A stretch of DNA of 64,000 bases from JAZGGS01 sp963764825 (GCA_963764825.1 CAVXUA010000005.1:124001-188000), one strand, 5' to 3'; shown: positions 51,153-61,947, counted from the stretch's first letter. The notes: generated by a model not told the origin, from the sequence alone. Program-made: numbers and translations.

Positions 51153-52383
51153 TTATTGCTTCTCAACTTCTTTGAAGAGGTAAACTTTATCCCTCGGTCT
51201 AACCAGTTCATCAATTACAAAAGTGACTTCATCTCCTTTTTCGGCGACTGCTTGCTGATTCATCATTTCTTAAGAAAGCTGTTTACTTTAAATTCCATAA
51301 CTCCTGTTGTTTCTCCAATAATCAAGCAAATCATCATTTTGATTTAACGAACCGGATTCGATTAAGTATATGAACTACTTTTGTTTCTGGAAATAATTAA
51401 GAACTTTGCCTAAATATTCTTTTCTCTTTGTAGCTTTTGAACCGTGTATATCTGCATAATCTTCGGATGAAGGAACCTCAAAATAAAATCCGGAAGAGAA
51501 TCCCCTGTTGTAAACTTGTTTTAATTCTTCCAGCATTTCTTTTTTAATATCATCAGTAAGCTTACCATCAAAATAAAGATCGATTGCGCGGCGATAAACG
51601 GAAACAGTTTTTGCAACATATTCTGGGCTGCGTTTTCTCCCTTCTATTTTGAATGAATCAATCCCAGCTTCAATTAATTGATCGATAAATTCAATTGTGC
51701 AAAGATCGTTGGGAGACATCACATAATCTTCACCCATTATCAATGATTTATCAGAAGCGCTGTCATAAACTTCAAATTCTCTTCTGCAGGATTGAACACA
51801 CTCGCCGCGATTTGCACTTTGCCCAAACATATGATGACTCATAAAACATCTTCCGCTAACAGCAATGCACATCGCACCGTGAACAAATGCTTCAATTTCC
51901 AGATCGGTGTTTGCTCTTATTTTTTTTATCTCTTCAAGTGAACATTCGCGAGCAAGGACAATACGTACAGCACCAAGTTTTTTGTAAATTGAAGCAGCAA
52001 GCGAATTTGAAACAGAACCCTGAGTTGAAATACAGAAGGGTAAATTGTGTTTGCTGCACAATTCCGCTACAGATAAATCCCAGCATATGATGTTATCTAA
52101 TTCCGCTGTTTTTTGCTGAGATAATAATATCTTCCAGTTCTTTTATTTCTTCCTCAAAAACAATTGAATTAATTGTAAGGTAAGTTTTTACTTCATTCTC
52201 TTTACAGAACTTTACTATCTCCGGAAGCTCATCAACGGTAAAGTTTGCAGCTTTGGCGCGCATGTTGAGTTTATCAACACCAAAATAAACTGCATTTGCC
52301 CCAGCTTGCACAGCGGTTCTCAGCATTGTCCAATCGCCAGCAGGAGCCATTAGTTCCGGTTTTTGAGTAATCTCTGTTTTCAT
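51153..52383 (-). CDS. Peptidase U32 family protein (YhbU/RlhA/TrhP-like), frameshifted
   Basis: The N-terminus at 52383 (MKTEITQKPELMAPAGDW) is diagnostic of U32 proteins. It continues GANAVYFGVDKLNMRAKAANFT and, after a break near 52095, the conserved EAFVHGAMCIAVSGRCFMSHHMFGQ region. The cluster-binding cysteines are in RGECVQSCRREF. IEGRKRSPEYVAKTVSVYR follows. One open frame ends at 51375 with NYFQKQK. Correcting one base restores KVVHILIESGSLNQNDDLLII and VMEFKVNSF, and then a RPRDKVYLFKEVEKQ end at 51153. The family includes RlhA, TrhP and UbiU/V. In this shape it is probably a tRNA or rRNA hydroxylation factor, not a true peptidase, which is an inference. Confidence 0.87.
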
Positions 52384-52400
52384 AAATTTGATATACTTTA

Positions 52401-52451
52401 AAATGAAAAAGCACGTAAAAGATGCATCACATTTTCATCCATTACGTGCTT
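52401..52451 (-). terminator. Rho-independent terminator after pepT
   Basis: On the minus strand the stem AAGCACGTAA/TTACGTGCTT uses plus-strand positions 52442-52451 and 52409-52418. It encloses 23 bases, including a possible inner GATG pairing, and is followed by a T5 tract. It lies directly after the pepT stop and before the U32 gene. Confidence 0.75.
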
Positions 52452-52461
52452 AAACTTTGTA

Positions 52462-53710
52462 CTAAGATTTTCGCTCCCAGACTTGGGCAATTTCTACAAT
52501 AACTTTTACAGCCATTTCCATATCCTGAATTGCAACCCACTCAAGCTGCGAGTGGAAGCTATGTTCACCTGCAAAAATATTTGGAGTTGGCAGACCCATA
52601 AAGGATAACCTGCTTCCATCTGTTCCGCCACGGATAGGGTGGGTTAGTGGTTTAATATCAAGATTCTTCATCGCTTCAAATGCATATCTCATAAACCTGT
52701 GGATGATCATCAAGTATTTCTTTCATATTACGATATTGTTCAATAACCTCAAACTCTAATTTTGAGCCAGGAAACTTAGCAATAGTTTCTTCAGCAAATT
52801 TCTTAAGAAGATCTTCAAGTTTTTTAAGGTTGGAAGTTTCGAAATCGCGGATGATAAATTTTAAACGATGTTTTTTCTTCGTTGCCGTTCATCGACACGG
52901 GATGAAAATATCCTTCCCTCTTTTCTGTTGTTTCCGGGGAAAGTTTATCTTTTGGTAAGCTGTCTATAAACGCTGAAGCCACTTTCATCGAGTTAATCAT
53001 TATACCTTTAGCATATCCCGGATGAATATTTTTACCGATAAAATTGATGTTAACTGCATCAGCACTAAAAGTTTCTATTTCAACTTCGCCTCTGCTTGAT
53101 CCATCTACAGTGTATGCATACTTTGCTCCAAGTTTTTTAAGATCAATTTTTTCAGTTCCTCTTCCGGTTTCTTCATCAGGAGTAAAACAAATTTTAATTG
53201 GTCCGTGTTTTACTTCCGGATGAGCAAGAGATAAGCAACCGCATCCATAATTTCAGCAACACCTGCTTTATTATCTGCACCAAGTAAAGTTGTTCCATCA
53301 GTCGTGATGATATCAAAGCCAATCATATTTTTAAGATCAGGATTTTCGCTCTCTTTAATAATCCAGCCGTCATTTTCTAATGTTATATCACCACCTTGAT
53401 AGTTTTTTCTTATCATCGGCTTTACATCTTTTCCAGTTACTGCAGGAGATGTGTCCACGTGGGCAATAAAAGCAATTGGGTCAACTTCTTTATCACTATT
53501 AGAAGGAAGGGTTGCCATAACATAGCCCCACTCATCCATATGAGCATCTTCCAAACCCATTGTTTTCAAATCATTTGCCAGATCCTGCGAAAGTATTTTT
53601 TGTTTTTCTGTGCTTGGAAAACTCTCAGACTCTTCATCCGATTGAGTATCGTATTTTACATATTTTAGAAATCTATCTACACAAGTAAATTGATAATTTT
53701 TATCAAACAT
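52462..53710 (-). CDS. pepT: Peptidase T (tripeptide aminopeptidase), frameshifted
   Basis: The N-terminus starts at 53710 (MFDKNYQFTCVDRFLKYV) with TQSDEESESFPSTEKQ. The M20 zinc site is FIAHVDTSPA with His and Asp. Next come GTTLLGADNKAGVAEIM, then a break near 53215 before HPEVKHGPIKICFTPDEETGRG, which contains the catalytic Glu region. A later break lies near 52865 and another near 52710. The C-terminal part is GGTDGSRLSFMGLPTPNIFAG and AGEHSFHSQLEW, where the last His is a metal ligand. The length of about 415 residues is normal for PepT, which frees the N-terminal residue of tripeptides. It is followed by a terminator and preceded by ompA on the same strand. Confidence 0.92.
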
Positions 53711-53743
53711 ATATTCCTCCTGGAATTCGTATTAAGAAAATTT

Positions 53744-55246
53744 TTATTTATCTACTCTACTAATTTCTACTCTCCTGTTCTTCGCTCTTCCTTCAGGAGT
53801 TTTATTATCGGCAATTGGTTCAATACTTCCGAGCCCAACAACAGTAAACCTGCCTTTCGGTATTCCCCTTGAAACAAAATAATTCAAAACAGATTCAGCT
53901 CTCATTTGAGACATTTGAATATTACCCTCCTTCGAACCAATATTATCTGTATGTCCTTCAATTCTCCATCTAGACATAGGATATTTTTTCATCTCTTCAA
54001 GTATTTTATCAAGTTGAGGGAAAGCAGCAGGTTTCAGTTCAGCACTGTTAAATCCAAATGAAGTTTCCGAACTAAGAGTAACTTCTTCAATATGACTTTT
54101 TTCTTCAGTTTGCGGTTCAGGAGTTTTTTCAAGTTCTGGAATTATGATAGGTGTAAGTTCGCAACCCTTATCATCAACCTGCATTCCAGCCGGAGTTCCT
54201 GGGCATTGATCTAAATGATCAGGAACTCCATCAATATCTGAATCAACCGGGCAGCCGTTTTTATCAACATCAACTTCATAAGGAGTGTTAGGACATTTAT
54301 CAAGGTGATCAGGTACACCGTCTGTATCCATATCGAACGGACAGCCATAATCATCAACTGAAATACCTCGCTGCGTTCCCGGGCACAGATCCATGTAATC
54401 TGCTACGCCGTCCTTATCTGAATCCAGCGCACAACCCTTTGAATCTACTTTTGCTCCTTTGGGAGTTTCGGGGCAGTCATCCATAAAATCGGCAACACCA
54501 TCTTTATCAGAATCCAACGGACAGCCAAACTCATCCACTTTAATTCCAGCGGGAGTGTTTGGGCAACTATCATCCGAATCGATTACACCATCGCCGTCTG
54601 TATCATATTCGGTTAAGAAAGAATATGAAATACCTCCCATAATTGTAAAGAACATATCGTTGGTTGTACCTTTTGCCTGGTCATCGAACCAATCGTTAGG
54701 TGACATTTGTACACCGGCATTTAGATTAAGTGCGAGATTTTCTGTAACGGGATATTTTATTCCAAGCTCAGCATTGTAGTTCAATTCATTCCTGCTGTAT
54801 TCCTTTGATTCGTTATTCGGAAGGCGCACACCTCCATCACCTTTCGGATCGAAACTAAGACTTGAGATACCAGCAAAGAAATAAGGGAAAAGCTCATCAT
54901 TAACACTTAACATAAAAATTACACCAACACCCAGCGTAGAAATATTTGTTCTGAATTCTTTAGGATCAAGAGCTGGATCATTCCCGCTTAGAAATCCAGC
55001 ACTTCCAAACGCTCTTAAACCAAAAGAACTTTTAACCCAGGCAGGGAAAAAATATTCGATTGATAGTCTGCCCTGGTAATCGGTTCCAAGGCCTTCGTAA
55101 TCTGTACTCGCAAGTGTGGCGCCAGCTTCTACAGAAAGTACAATTGTTCCAGAAAAAGGATTATACTTTTGTGTTTTGGACCCTTGCGAAAAAGTTGAAG
55201 AATTAAGTAATAAACTTATAATAAATAGTGAAGCAATAATTCTCAT
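53744..55246 (-). CDS. OmpA-family outer-membrane protein with TSP3 calcium-binding repeats
   Basis: The 500-residue frame is intact. A signal peptide (RIIASLFIISLLLNSSTFSQ) precedes an eight-strand-type barrel (about residues 28-210, SIEYFFPAWVKSSFGLRAFG, YPYFFAGISSL). Five thrombospondin type 3-like repeats follow at about 214-345. Each reads DSDxDGVxDxxDxCPxTPxGxxVDxxGC. A linker leads to a C-terminal OmpA/peptidoglycan-binding domain at about 390-500 (FGFNSAELKPAAFPQLDKIL, WRIEGHTDNIGS, and GRAKNRRVEI). The protein ties the outer membrane to the cell wall and the repeats probably bind Ca2+. It lies between pepT and the sugar cluster. Upstream of it, gmd ends about 110 bases away on the same strand. 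Confidence 0.93.
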   Translation of the reverse strand: MRIIASLFIISLLLNSSTFSQGSKTQKYNPFSGTIVLSVEAGATLASTDYEGLGTDYQGRLSIEYFFPAWVKSSFGLRAFGSAGFLSGNDPALDPKEFRTNISTLGVGVIFMLSVNDELFPYFFAGISSLSFDPKGDGGVRLPNNESKEYSRNELNYNAELGIKYPVTENLALNLNAGVQMSPNDWFDDQAKGTTNDMFFTIMGGISYSFLTEYDTDGDGVIDSDDSCPNTPAGIKVDEFGCPLDSDKDGVADFMDDCPETPKGAKVDSKGCALDSDKDGVADYMDLCPGTQRGISVDDYGCPFDMDTDGVPDHLDKCPNTPYEVDVDKNGCPVDSDIDGVPDHLDQCPGTPAGMQVDDKGCELTPIIIPELEKTPEPQTEEKSHIEEVTLSSETSFGFNSAELKPAAFPQLDKILEEMKKYPMSRWRIEGHTDNIGSKEGNIQMSQMRAESVLNYFVSRGIPKGRFTVVGLGSIEPIADNKTPEGRAKNRRVEISRVDK

Positions 55247-55354
55247 TCAAACTTCCGTTAATTTTGATTAAGTGAATACAAATTTAAGTGTAATTAGGGT
55301 TTTCACAAAGTGTGAGGATGCATGGATTAATAATGCCGTATTTTAAAACGGTTC

Positions 55355-56485
55355 TTAAAATCCCCTCTTCAAAACCTTTTCCATATCCGATTTTATCATC
55401 AGCTGAACAAGATCCTCGAATTTAGTTTCGGCTTTCCATCCAATTTCCTTTTCTGCTTTTGCAGCATCGCCTATAAGCAGGTCAACTTCGGTTGGGCGGT
55501 AGTAATTGGGATCAATCCGCTACAAGAACATCTCCGGCTTTAAGTTTAGTTGTAAAATCAAAACTGTACAAATCTTTTTTGGATGAATAGTCGATCAAGG
55601 ATTTTGCTTTTTTAAGATCTATTGATTTTATTTTTCCTTTTTCATCTTCACCTTTTCCAGACCATTCAAGTTCAATTCCTAAGTTTTGAAATGTAAGATT
55701 TGTAAACTCGCGCACTGTATGAGTTTCGCCGGTTGCAAGAACGTAATCACCCGCAGATATTATGCTGAAGTATCTTCCACATTCCCCCACAGTATTCAGG
55801 TGCATAACCCCAGTCCCTTTTTGCATCAAGATTTCCAAGTGTAACAACTTCTTGTAAACCTGCAGCAATTCGTGAAGCAGCACGGGTAATTTTTCGTGTT
55901 ACAAAAGTTTCACCCCTGCGCGGCGATTCGTGATTAAACAATATTCCGTTTGAAGCAAAAATATTATAAGCCTCGCGGTAATTAACTATTATCCAGTAGC
56001 CGTAAAGTTTTGCAACTCCATAAGGTGAGCGTGGGATAGAAAGGCGTTTGTTCATTTTGTGGAATTTCTCTGGCTTTACCATAAAGCTCACTCGTTGATG
56101 CCTGGTAAAATTTAACTTTTCTTAATCCAACTTCTCTAATTGCATCAAGAAATCTTAATGTTCCAAGTGCATCAACCTGAGCTGTATAATCAGGGACCTC
56201 AAATGAGACTTTAACATGGCTTTGTGCTGCAAGATTGTAGATCTCATCAGGTTCAATTTTTTCAAGCAAACGGTTCATATTACTTGTATCAACAAGATCT
56301 CCGTAATGCAGAAATAATTTTTTATTAAGGATTTCAGGATTGTTATAAAGATGATCTATCCTGCCCGTGTTAAATGAACTGCTTCTTCTAATAATTCCGT
56401 GAACTTCATATCCTTTATCAAGAAGAAGTTCAGTTAAATAACTTCCATCCTGTCCGGTAATTCCGGTTATTAAAGCTTTTTTCAA
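55355..56485 (-). CDS. gmd: GDP-mannose 4,6-dehydratase, frameshifted
   Basis: The start at 56485 (MKKALITGITGQDGSYLTE) has the Rossmann glycine motif GITGQDGSYL. VHGIIRRSSSFNTGRI is typical of Gmd. Next come YGDLVDTSNMNRLLEKI, then ASTSELYGKAREIPQNEQTPF. Breaks lie near 56050, 55870 and 55510. The corrected sequence has the catalytic Tyr-Lys in RSPYGVAKLYGYWIIVNYRE. It then reads NHESPRRGETFVTRKITRA and YRPTEVDLLIGDAAKAE, and ends EKVLKRGF at 55355. It turns GDP-mannose into GDP-4-keto-6-deoxymannose, the first step to GDP-fucose. Its ATG overlaps the fcl stop by four bases, so the two genes are coupled in the expected pathway. Confidence 0.93.
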
Positions 56486-57456
56486 TTCTTTCTCCTGGTG
56501 TCTAAATTCTCCTTAAACCATTTATAAGTCTTTACTAAGCCCTCGCGCAGTTCAGTTTTATATTTCCAACCCAGGTTGTTAATTCTTGAAACATCCATCA
56601 ATTTACGAGGTGTTCCATCCGGTTTAGATTCATCGTGTACTATCTTCCCTTTAAATTCAATTACATCTGCTATCATCTCGGCCAATTCATTAATCGTTAA
56701 ATCTTTTCCGGAACCAATATTTATGTGCGATATTCCTTTTTCATATAAATCTTTTGCTTCAACATTTTCAATCATAAAAATAATCGCATCTGCAAGATCT
56801 TCAACATACAAAAATTCGCGCATTGGTTTTCCAGTACCCCAAATTGTAACTGATTTATCATTTCTTTTTTTAGCTTCATAAATTTTCCTAATCAGGGCTG
56901 GAAGAACATGCGAGGTTTGCAAATCAAAATTATCATTAGGACCATACATATTTGTAGGCATCACCGAATAAAAATTACACTCATACTGTCTGTAATAATT
57001 TTCGCAAAGTTTTAATCCGGTAATTTTGGCAATAGCATATGGTTCATTTGTAAATTCCAGATAACCTGAAAGAAGGTATTCCTCCTTAAGCGGCTGAGGG
57101 GCAAGTTTAGGATAGATACATGAGCTTCCTAAAAAGATAAGTTTCTCAACATCATTTTTGTAGGCAGCATTTATAATGTTTGCTTCTATCATCAGGTTAT
57201 CGTAAATAAACTCAGCGCGGTAAATATTGTTAGCAAGTATTCCACCAACCTTTGCAGCAGCAACGATTACTACTTCGGGTTTTTCATCTTCAAACAATTT
57301 TTCGGTTTCATCCTGGCGCGTTAAATCAAGACCGGGAAAATCTTTAACTAAAAGATGTTTATAACCATTCGCTTCCAATCCGCTTTTAATAGCTGAGCCA
57401 ACCATTCCTGTGTGCCCGGCAAGATAGATTTTTTTTTCTTTATACTTTTTGTTCAT
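56482..57456 (-). CDS. fcl: GDP-L-fucose synthase
   Basis: The 324-residue frame is intact. KKIYLAGHTGMVGSAI is the NADP-binding glycine motif. Next come VVIVAAAKVGGILANN, then LGSSCIYPKLAPQP with the catalytic serine region. The Tyr-x-x-x-Lys is in EPYAIAKITGLKLCE, and YSVMPTNMYGPNDNFD follows. The last part shows PDGTPRKLMDVSRINNLGW. The enzyme epimerises and reduces GDP-4-keto-6-deoxymannose to GDP-L-fucose. It is translationally coupled to gmd downstream and lies 28 bases after the Wzi-like gene. Together gmd and fcl give a complete GDP-fucose pathway from GDP-mannose. Confidence 0.95.
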   Translation of the reverse strand: MNKKYKEKKIYLAGHTGMVGSAIKSGLEANGYKHLLVKDFPGLDLTRQDETEKLFEDEKPEVVIVAAAKVGGILANNIYRAEFIYDNLMIEANIINAAYKNDVEKLIFLGSSCIYPKLAPQPLKEEYLLSGYLEFTNEPYAIAKITGLKLCENYYRQYECNFYSVMPTNMYGPNDNFDLQTSHVLPALIRKIYEAKKRNDKSVTIWGTGKPMREFLYVEDLADAIIFMIENVEAKDLYEKGISHINIGSGKDLTINELAEMIADVIEFKGKIVHDESKPDGTPRKLMDVSRINNLGWKYKTELREGLVKTYKWFKENLDTRRKN

Positions 57457-57483
57457 GTTAGTACAACTGAATCAAAAAAAAAT

Positions 57484-59168
57484 TTATAATCCATAATATA
57501 TTGCAAAATGAAACTCACTAATGCTTTTATCAACAAAACTCAGATCTTCCTGCTGTGCTGAAGTTTTTGTAAGCTGGTATCTAGCTCTAATAAACAATTC
57601 ATGTAATAAATTCAAATTTAACCGAAGCACCAAAGTAAGTATAGTTTGTTCTTAGACCCGGATAGAAATGCTGGCTGTGGTTGTTCATACTGACCATCAG
57701 TATCACCTTTTTCTCCCTGCCTAATAAAGCGCGCCCACAGTTTGGCTTCAAGTCCTCTTAAAAACCTGTACTTAAGTGAAGCATAAACCTGGTCCGCATT
57801 ATTTCCCATCCAGTGTCCCAGCACATATGAAGCACTTTCATATGTAGTTGTAGATATAAAATGATCATAAGCGTATGGATAAATTTTAGAGTACTCAAGT
57901 TTTGCTGTGAGATTGTTTATTGGTAAGTCAGTTACGGATGCACCGAGTGTAAATCCAATCTGGTTTCTCTGGCTTTGCGAATCAAACAAACCGTTCAATG
58001 TAATTTCATCAATAAATAGTGTGCCGTATAAATGTGTGTTCTTTACGTGTCCACGCGAACTTATAGAAGCAAAAAATTGTGCGTTATTTCCGGCGGCGTT
58101 ACTTTGGCGGCTCAAGTAATGATCAGCGAGGCGGAAGAATGTTACCGGGATAAGATAAAGTATTTCAAGCTTATCAGAATAAACAATTGATTCGCCAAGA
58201 GAAACATCCAAACCTTTAAGCGGGCGAAGTGTTAAAGTGTGCGATGCGATAAATTTATCCCTGAATGAAAATCTTGGACCACCAGTGTCCGTGTAATAAA
58301 TATCAGTTGAATCAATTACATCGGAAGACAGCCAGCCGTGAAAATAATTAAAGCTTAGCCATTCTACCGGATAAACATCCAAACGAATAAAAGGATATGA
58401 AGGCGGCTTTTGCGATAATACCAGCAAACCATTATCACCATAACCCCATTCTAAAAAATCTTTACCGATTGCAATTGTGCCCCAATCCCAATCGGTGGCT
58501 AAAATCCCTTTTGCTTCGCTGTACTCAATTTTATCAGTAGGATAATTTAAGATAGTATGATTGCTTCGTCTCATTAACTCCGGTAACTGGTGAAAAGCGT
58601 TTATCTTTATCGATAGTGGTTCCATTTTCTGCATTATCACGAAAATCAAAACTTACACCAAGCACATCTGAAATGTAACCATAAGTATAAAAACCATTCC
58701 AGAAGTGAGTTCGCTTTTCTTTATCTAAAGATCCAATTTCAGCACCAAGAATTAAGCTAAGATTAACTTTAAACGCATCACTTCCATAAGAAAAAAATCT
58801 CCATCTGCCTGCAGGATCGTTACTGAAAAAATCCTTGTGTTCTACCTGCTCTTTTCCATCATTCATTAACCATATTTCGTGATGATAATCTTTTATAAGG
58901 AATTCCAGTTCTTCTTTTTCAAGATGAAGTAAGTTGATCACGGTTTGTCTTCAGCCTCAATAAGTTTTTCAGCAATATACTTTCTTGCCAGTGGTCTTAT
59001 CTCATCATGAAATTCTATAACACCTTTCTGGCTTAATCTTGCAAGAAAATTATAAACATCCCGGTGAAGCGGTTCATAAACAACTTGTGAGAATGTTGAA
59101 GAAACTATAAACAGCAACAATGTTATTAAAAGTGTTTTATTAATATTTAATAATAAATTAGAAATCAC
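57484..59168 (-). CDS. Capsule-assembly Wzi-like outer-membrane protein, frameshifted
   Basis: The start at 59168 opens a signal peptide (INKTLLITLLLFIVSSTFSQ). The N-terminal part reads PLHRDVYNFLARLSQKGVIEFHDEIRPLARKYIAEKL, where the FLxRLxxKG-xLARxxIAExL pattern is common in Wzi-like proteins. Breaks lie near 58940, 58580, 57640 and 57595. The rest is a beta-barrel-like chain of about 460 residues (WDWGTIAIGKDFLEWGYGD, FSFRDKFIASHTLTLRPLKGL, FASISSRGH, FTLGASVTDLP). The end IYYGL at TAA 57484-57486 is aromatic-rich. Wzi helps attach capsule polysaccharide to the outer surface. The call is by pattern, and the position in the sugar cluster supports it. Confidence 0.65.
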
Positions 59169-59170
59169 TC

Positions 59171-60344
59171 TTAAGCTCCAGCAATGAATTCTTTAATTTT
59201 ACTCAACAACAAATTGCTGCTGCTCAGTACTAAGTTCGGGGTAGATTGGTAACGCAAGAGTTGTAGCCCCAGCGGTTTCAGAAATTGGAAAATCTCCATC
59301 ATTATATCCAAGATCAGCAAAACATTCCTGCTGATGAAAAGGAACAGGATAGTAAATCTCACATCCAATTTCATTCTTTAAAAGAAATTCTCTTAAAGAA
59401 TCCCTTTCCTGAACCCTTATTATATACTGGTTATATATATGGTAATTCTTAAGCTCATTAATATCTTTATAGATGGCTTTGGGTAACAGGATTTTGTTAT
59501 TATCATCAAAATTTATTTTCCCGGTTTCTTCTGCTAAACCTGCTTCTATAAAAAAACTATTATACTTTTCAGCGTTTTCTCTTCTTTTCTCAGACCAGGA
59601 ATTAAGATGAGGAAGTTTAACCCTTAGAACTGCGGCTTGTAAAGCATCCAGCCGGAAGTTGCCGCCAATAACTTTGTGATAGTATTTTGGCTCGCCCCCA
59701 TGTACTCTTTTAATTCGCAGTGAATGAGCAAGTTCATCATTATTTGTTACAACTAAACCACCGTCGCCATAGCATCCCAGGTTTTTACTGGGAAAAAACG
59801 AGAAACAACCGATATCCCCAATTGTTCCGGCACATTTTCCATCTTTATACTCAGCTCCTATTGCCTGTGCCCCATCTTCTATAACTTTAAGGTTATGTTT
59901 TTTTGCAATTTCCATAACCGGCTGCATATCAGCACATTGCCCATAAAGATGAACAGGAATTATAGCTTTTGTTTTGGGAGTAACTTTTCTTTCAACATCA
60001 ACTGGGTCCAGGTTATAGGTTACGGGATCAATATCTGTAAAAACAGGTGCGCCATTTAACCGTGAAACGACACCCGCAGTTGCAAAAAAGGAATAAGTGG
60101 GCACTATTACTTCATCACCCGGTTTAATATTAATTGCCATCAGGGCAAGCAGTAAAGCATCAGTACCTGATGACACACCTATAGCATGTTTACATTTAAG
60201 ATAGCTGCAAAATTCTTCTTCCATCTTTTGAACTTCGGGACCAAGAATAAAGTACTGCGATTCTGCGACACGCAGAACTGCTTCATCTAATTCTTTTTTT
60301 AAGGATAAATATTGTGGCTTTAAATCTAAAAGTGGTACTCTCAT
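59171..60344 (-). CDS. DegT/DnrJ/EryC1/StrS-family sugar aminotransferase, C-terminal frameshift
   Basis: MRVPLLDLKPQYLSLKKEL at 60344 is the family N-terminus. Next come HAIGVSSGTDALLLALMA, PGDEVIVPTYSFFATAG and VIEDGAQAIGAEYKDGKC. The PLP-binding lysine is in CFSFFPSKNLGCYGDGG. GGNFRLDALQAAVLRVKLP and YNSFF follow. The C-terminal CEIYYPVPFHQQECFADLGY is the substrate loop. One open frame ends at 59199, but a one-base shift near 59200 gives SKIKEFIAGA and a stop at 59171-59173. These PLP enzymes transfer an amino group to a nucleotide-keto-sugar. The exact sugar cannot be stated. It lies between rfbC and the Wzi-like gene. The total is about 390 residues. Confidence 0.92.
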
Positions 60345-60411
60345 ATCAAACTCATTCTTTAATTTAAAATTAGTGAGAAACGTATGGAATTACTAATAAA
60401 GAACGCAGTCA

Positions 60412-60967
60412 CTATGGTGTGTAAATAAAATCTTTATCTATCTCTTTAAATTTTTTTGCTTTAAGATCTTTTGCAGAAACCACAGGATTTTCAACCTGCC
60501 AATCTATGTTTAAATCAGGATCGTTATAAAGAATTGAACGCTCATGTTCTTTACTGTAGTAATTTGTACATTTGTAAGAAAATACTGCTTCATCTGATAA
60601 AACAGAAAAACCATGGGCCAATCCGGGTGGAATCCATATCTGCATTTTCTTTTCTGTGTTAAGCATATGTGCATAATGTTTACCGAATGTTGGAGAGCCA
60701 AACCTTATATCAACAGCTACATCAAGTACTTTGCCTGAAATTACCTGGCACAGTTTACCTTGTGCTTTATCACCAACCTGGTAATGCAATCCTCTTACAG
60801 TTTCTTTTTTTGATTGTGAAATGTTATCCTGAACAAAATTTATATCAGGAGCAATTTCATCAGTATTTTTCTTTGCTGTACGATTCAAAAAAATAGCCCC
60901 TGTCATCTCTGAACAGATCAGGTTCAATCAGCAGGAGTCCTTCAATATTTGTTTTACTTACTTTCAT
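60412..60967 (-). CDS. rfbC: dTDP-4-dehydrorhamnose 3,5-epimerase, frameshifted
   Basis: The likely start is the ATG at 60965-60967 (MKVSKTNIEGLLLIEPDLF), whose RDDRGYFFESYSKEKY is the normal N-terminus. A break near 60875 in an AAAAA run separates it from FVQDNISQSKKETVRGLHYQ. A shorter frame from 60927 would lose the conserved start. The cupin core shows the catalytic His in LRGLHYQ-type sequence, GKVLDVAVDIRFGSPTFGKH, and IPPGLAHGFSVLSD. The enzyme epimerises dTDP-4-keto-6-deoxyglucose at C3 and C5. Its ATG overlaps the rfbA stop by four bases. rfbB and rfbD are not in this window. Confidence 0.9.
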
Positions 60968-61878
60968 TTAAACGAATCTTCCTTTAATATTCTTTCCAGG
61001 TAATCCCTGTAAAGCGATTTCGGAATAGAATTTATTGAAGCAATAAACTGATCTTTATCAATAAATCCTTTGTAGTAAGCTACTTCTTCAATACAAGCTA
61101 CTTTTAATCCCTGCCTGTCTTCAATAACACCAAAAAAATTAGAGGCGGCAAGCAGAGCTTCGGGTGTTCCGGTATCAAGCCATGCAACACCTCTTCCAAT
61201 TTTTTCAACACTGAGCTTACCCATTTCCATATATTTTTTGTTAACATCAGTAATTTCAAGTTCACCACGATCGGAGGGTTTAAGATTTTTAGAAATTTCT
61301 ACTACCGAATTATCAAATAAATACAAACCAGGTACAGCAAAATGTGATTTAGGAGAAACGGGTTTTTCTTCAATTGAAATTGCTTTTCCGTCATCACCAA
61401 ATTCAACTATTCCGTATCTTTCCGGATCTTTAACCTGGTAACCAAAAATAGTTGCGCCGGTTTTATTAGCAAGCGCTTTGTAAAAGAAATCGATGTTACC
61501 ATAAAAAATGTTATCACCAAGTATTAAACAAACCGGATCATCTTCTATAAACTCATCTCCGATAATAAACGCCTCGGCAATCCCATTTGGTGCTGATTGA
61601 ACTTCATAATCTAACTTTATTCCAAGCTGAGAGCCATCACCAAATAGTTGTTTGTAATGAGGAATAGTTTTTTCATCCGATATAATCAGAATTTCTCTAA
61701 TTCCACCAAGCATAAGGATGGATAGAGGATAATAAATCAGAGGCTTATCATAGATAAGAGTTAATTGCTTACTATAAACTTTTGTAATTGGGTATAGCCG
61801 CGAACCGGCACCTCCGGCAAGGATTATTCCCTTATAGTTGTTGTTATTATGATTCTGTTTACCTTCTGGGTTCATCAT
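60964..61878 (-). CDS. rfbA: Glucose-1-phosphate thymidylyltransferase
   Basis: The start is placed at ATG 61876-61878 (MMNPEGKQNHNNNN), giving about 304 residues. The open frame reaches up to 61944, just after mgtE, but those extra residues are not family-like and no ribosome site supports either start well. YKGIILAGGAGSRLYPITKVYSKQL is the nucleotidyltransferase loop. CLILGDNIFYGNID, ATIFGYQVKDPERYGIVEF and ERGVAWLDTGTPEALLAASNF (seen as GRGVAWLDTGT) complete the RfbA pattern. The enzyme forms dTDP-glucose from glucose-1-phosphate and dTTP. It is coupled to rfbC and begins the dTDP-sugar branch. Confidence 0.93.
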   Translation of the reverse strand: MMNPEGKQNHNNNNYKGIILAGGAGSRLYPITKVYSKQLTLIYDKPLIYYPLSILMLGGIREILIISDEKTIPHYKQLFGDGSQLGIKLDYEVQSAPNGIAEAFIIGDEFIEDDPVCLILGDNIFYGNIDFFYKALANKTGATIFGYQVKDPERYGIVEFGDDGKAISIEEKPVSPKSHFAVPGLYLFDNSVVEISKNLKPSDRGELEITDVNKKYMEMGKLSVEKIGRGVAWLDTGTPEALLAASNFFGVIEDRQGLKVACIEEVAYYKGFIDKDQFIASINSIPKSLYRDYLERILKEDSFK

Positions 61879-61947
61879 AGTCTTGCAAATATAAAAAGAT
61901 TCTTCCTGAATATTACACTTTAGGGAGGTAAATCGAAGGTTCATAAA

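Noticed and set aside
51099..51347. Plus-strand 82-codon open frame after proS
   Set aside because: The minus strand here reads as the normal C-terminus of the U32 protein after a one-base correction, so the plus frame is a shadow.
54459..54779. Plus-strand 106-codon frame
   Set aside because: It is antisense to the TSP3 repeats of the OmpA protein and reflects their repeated codons.
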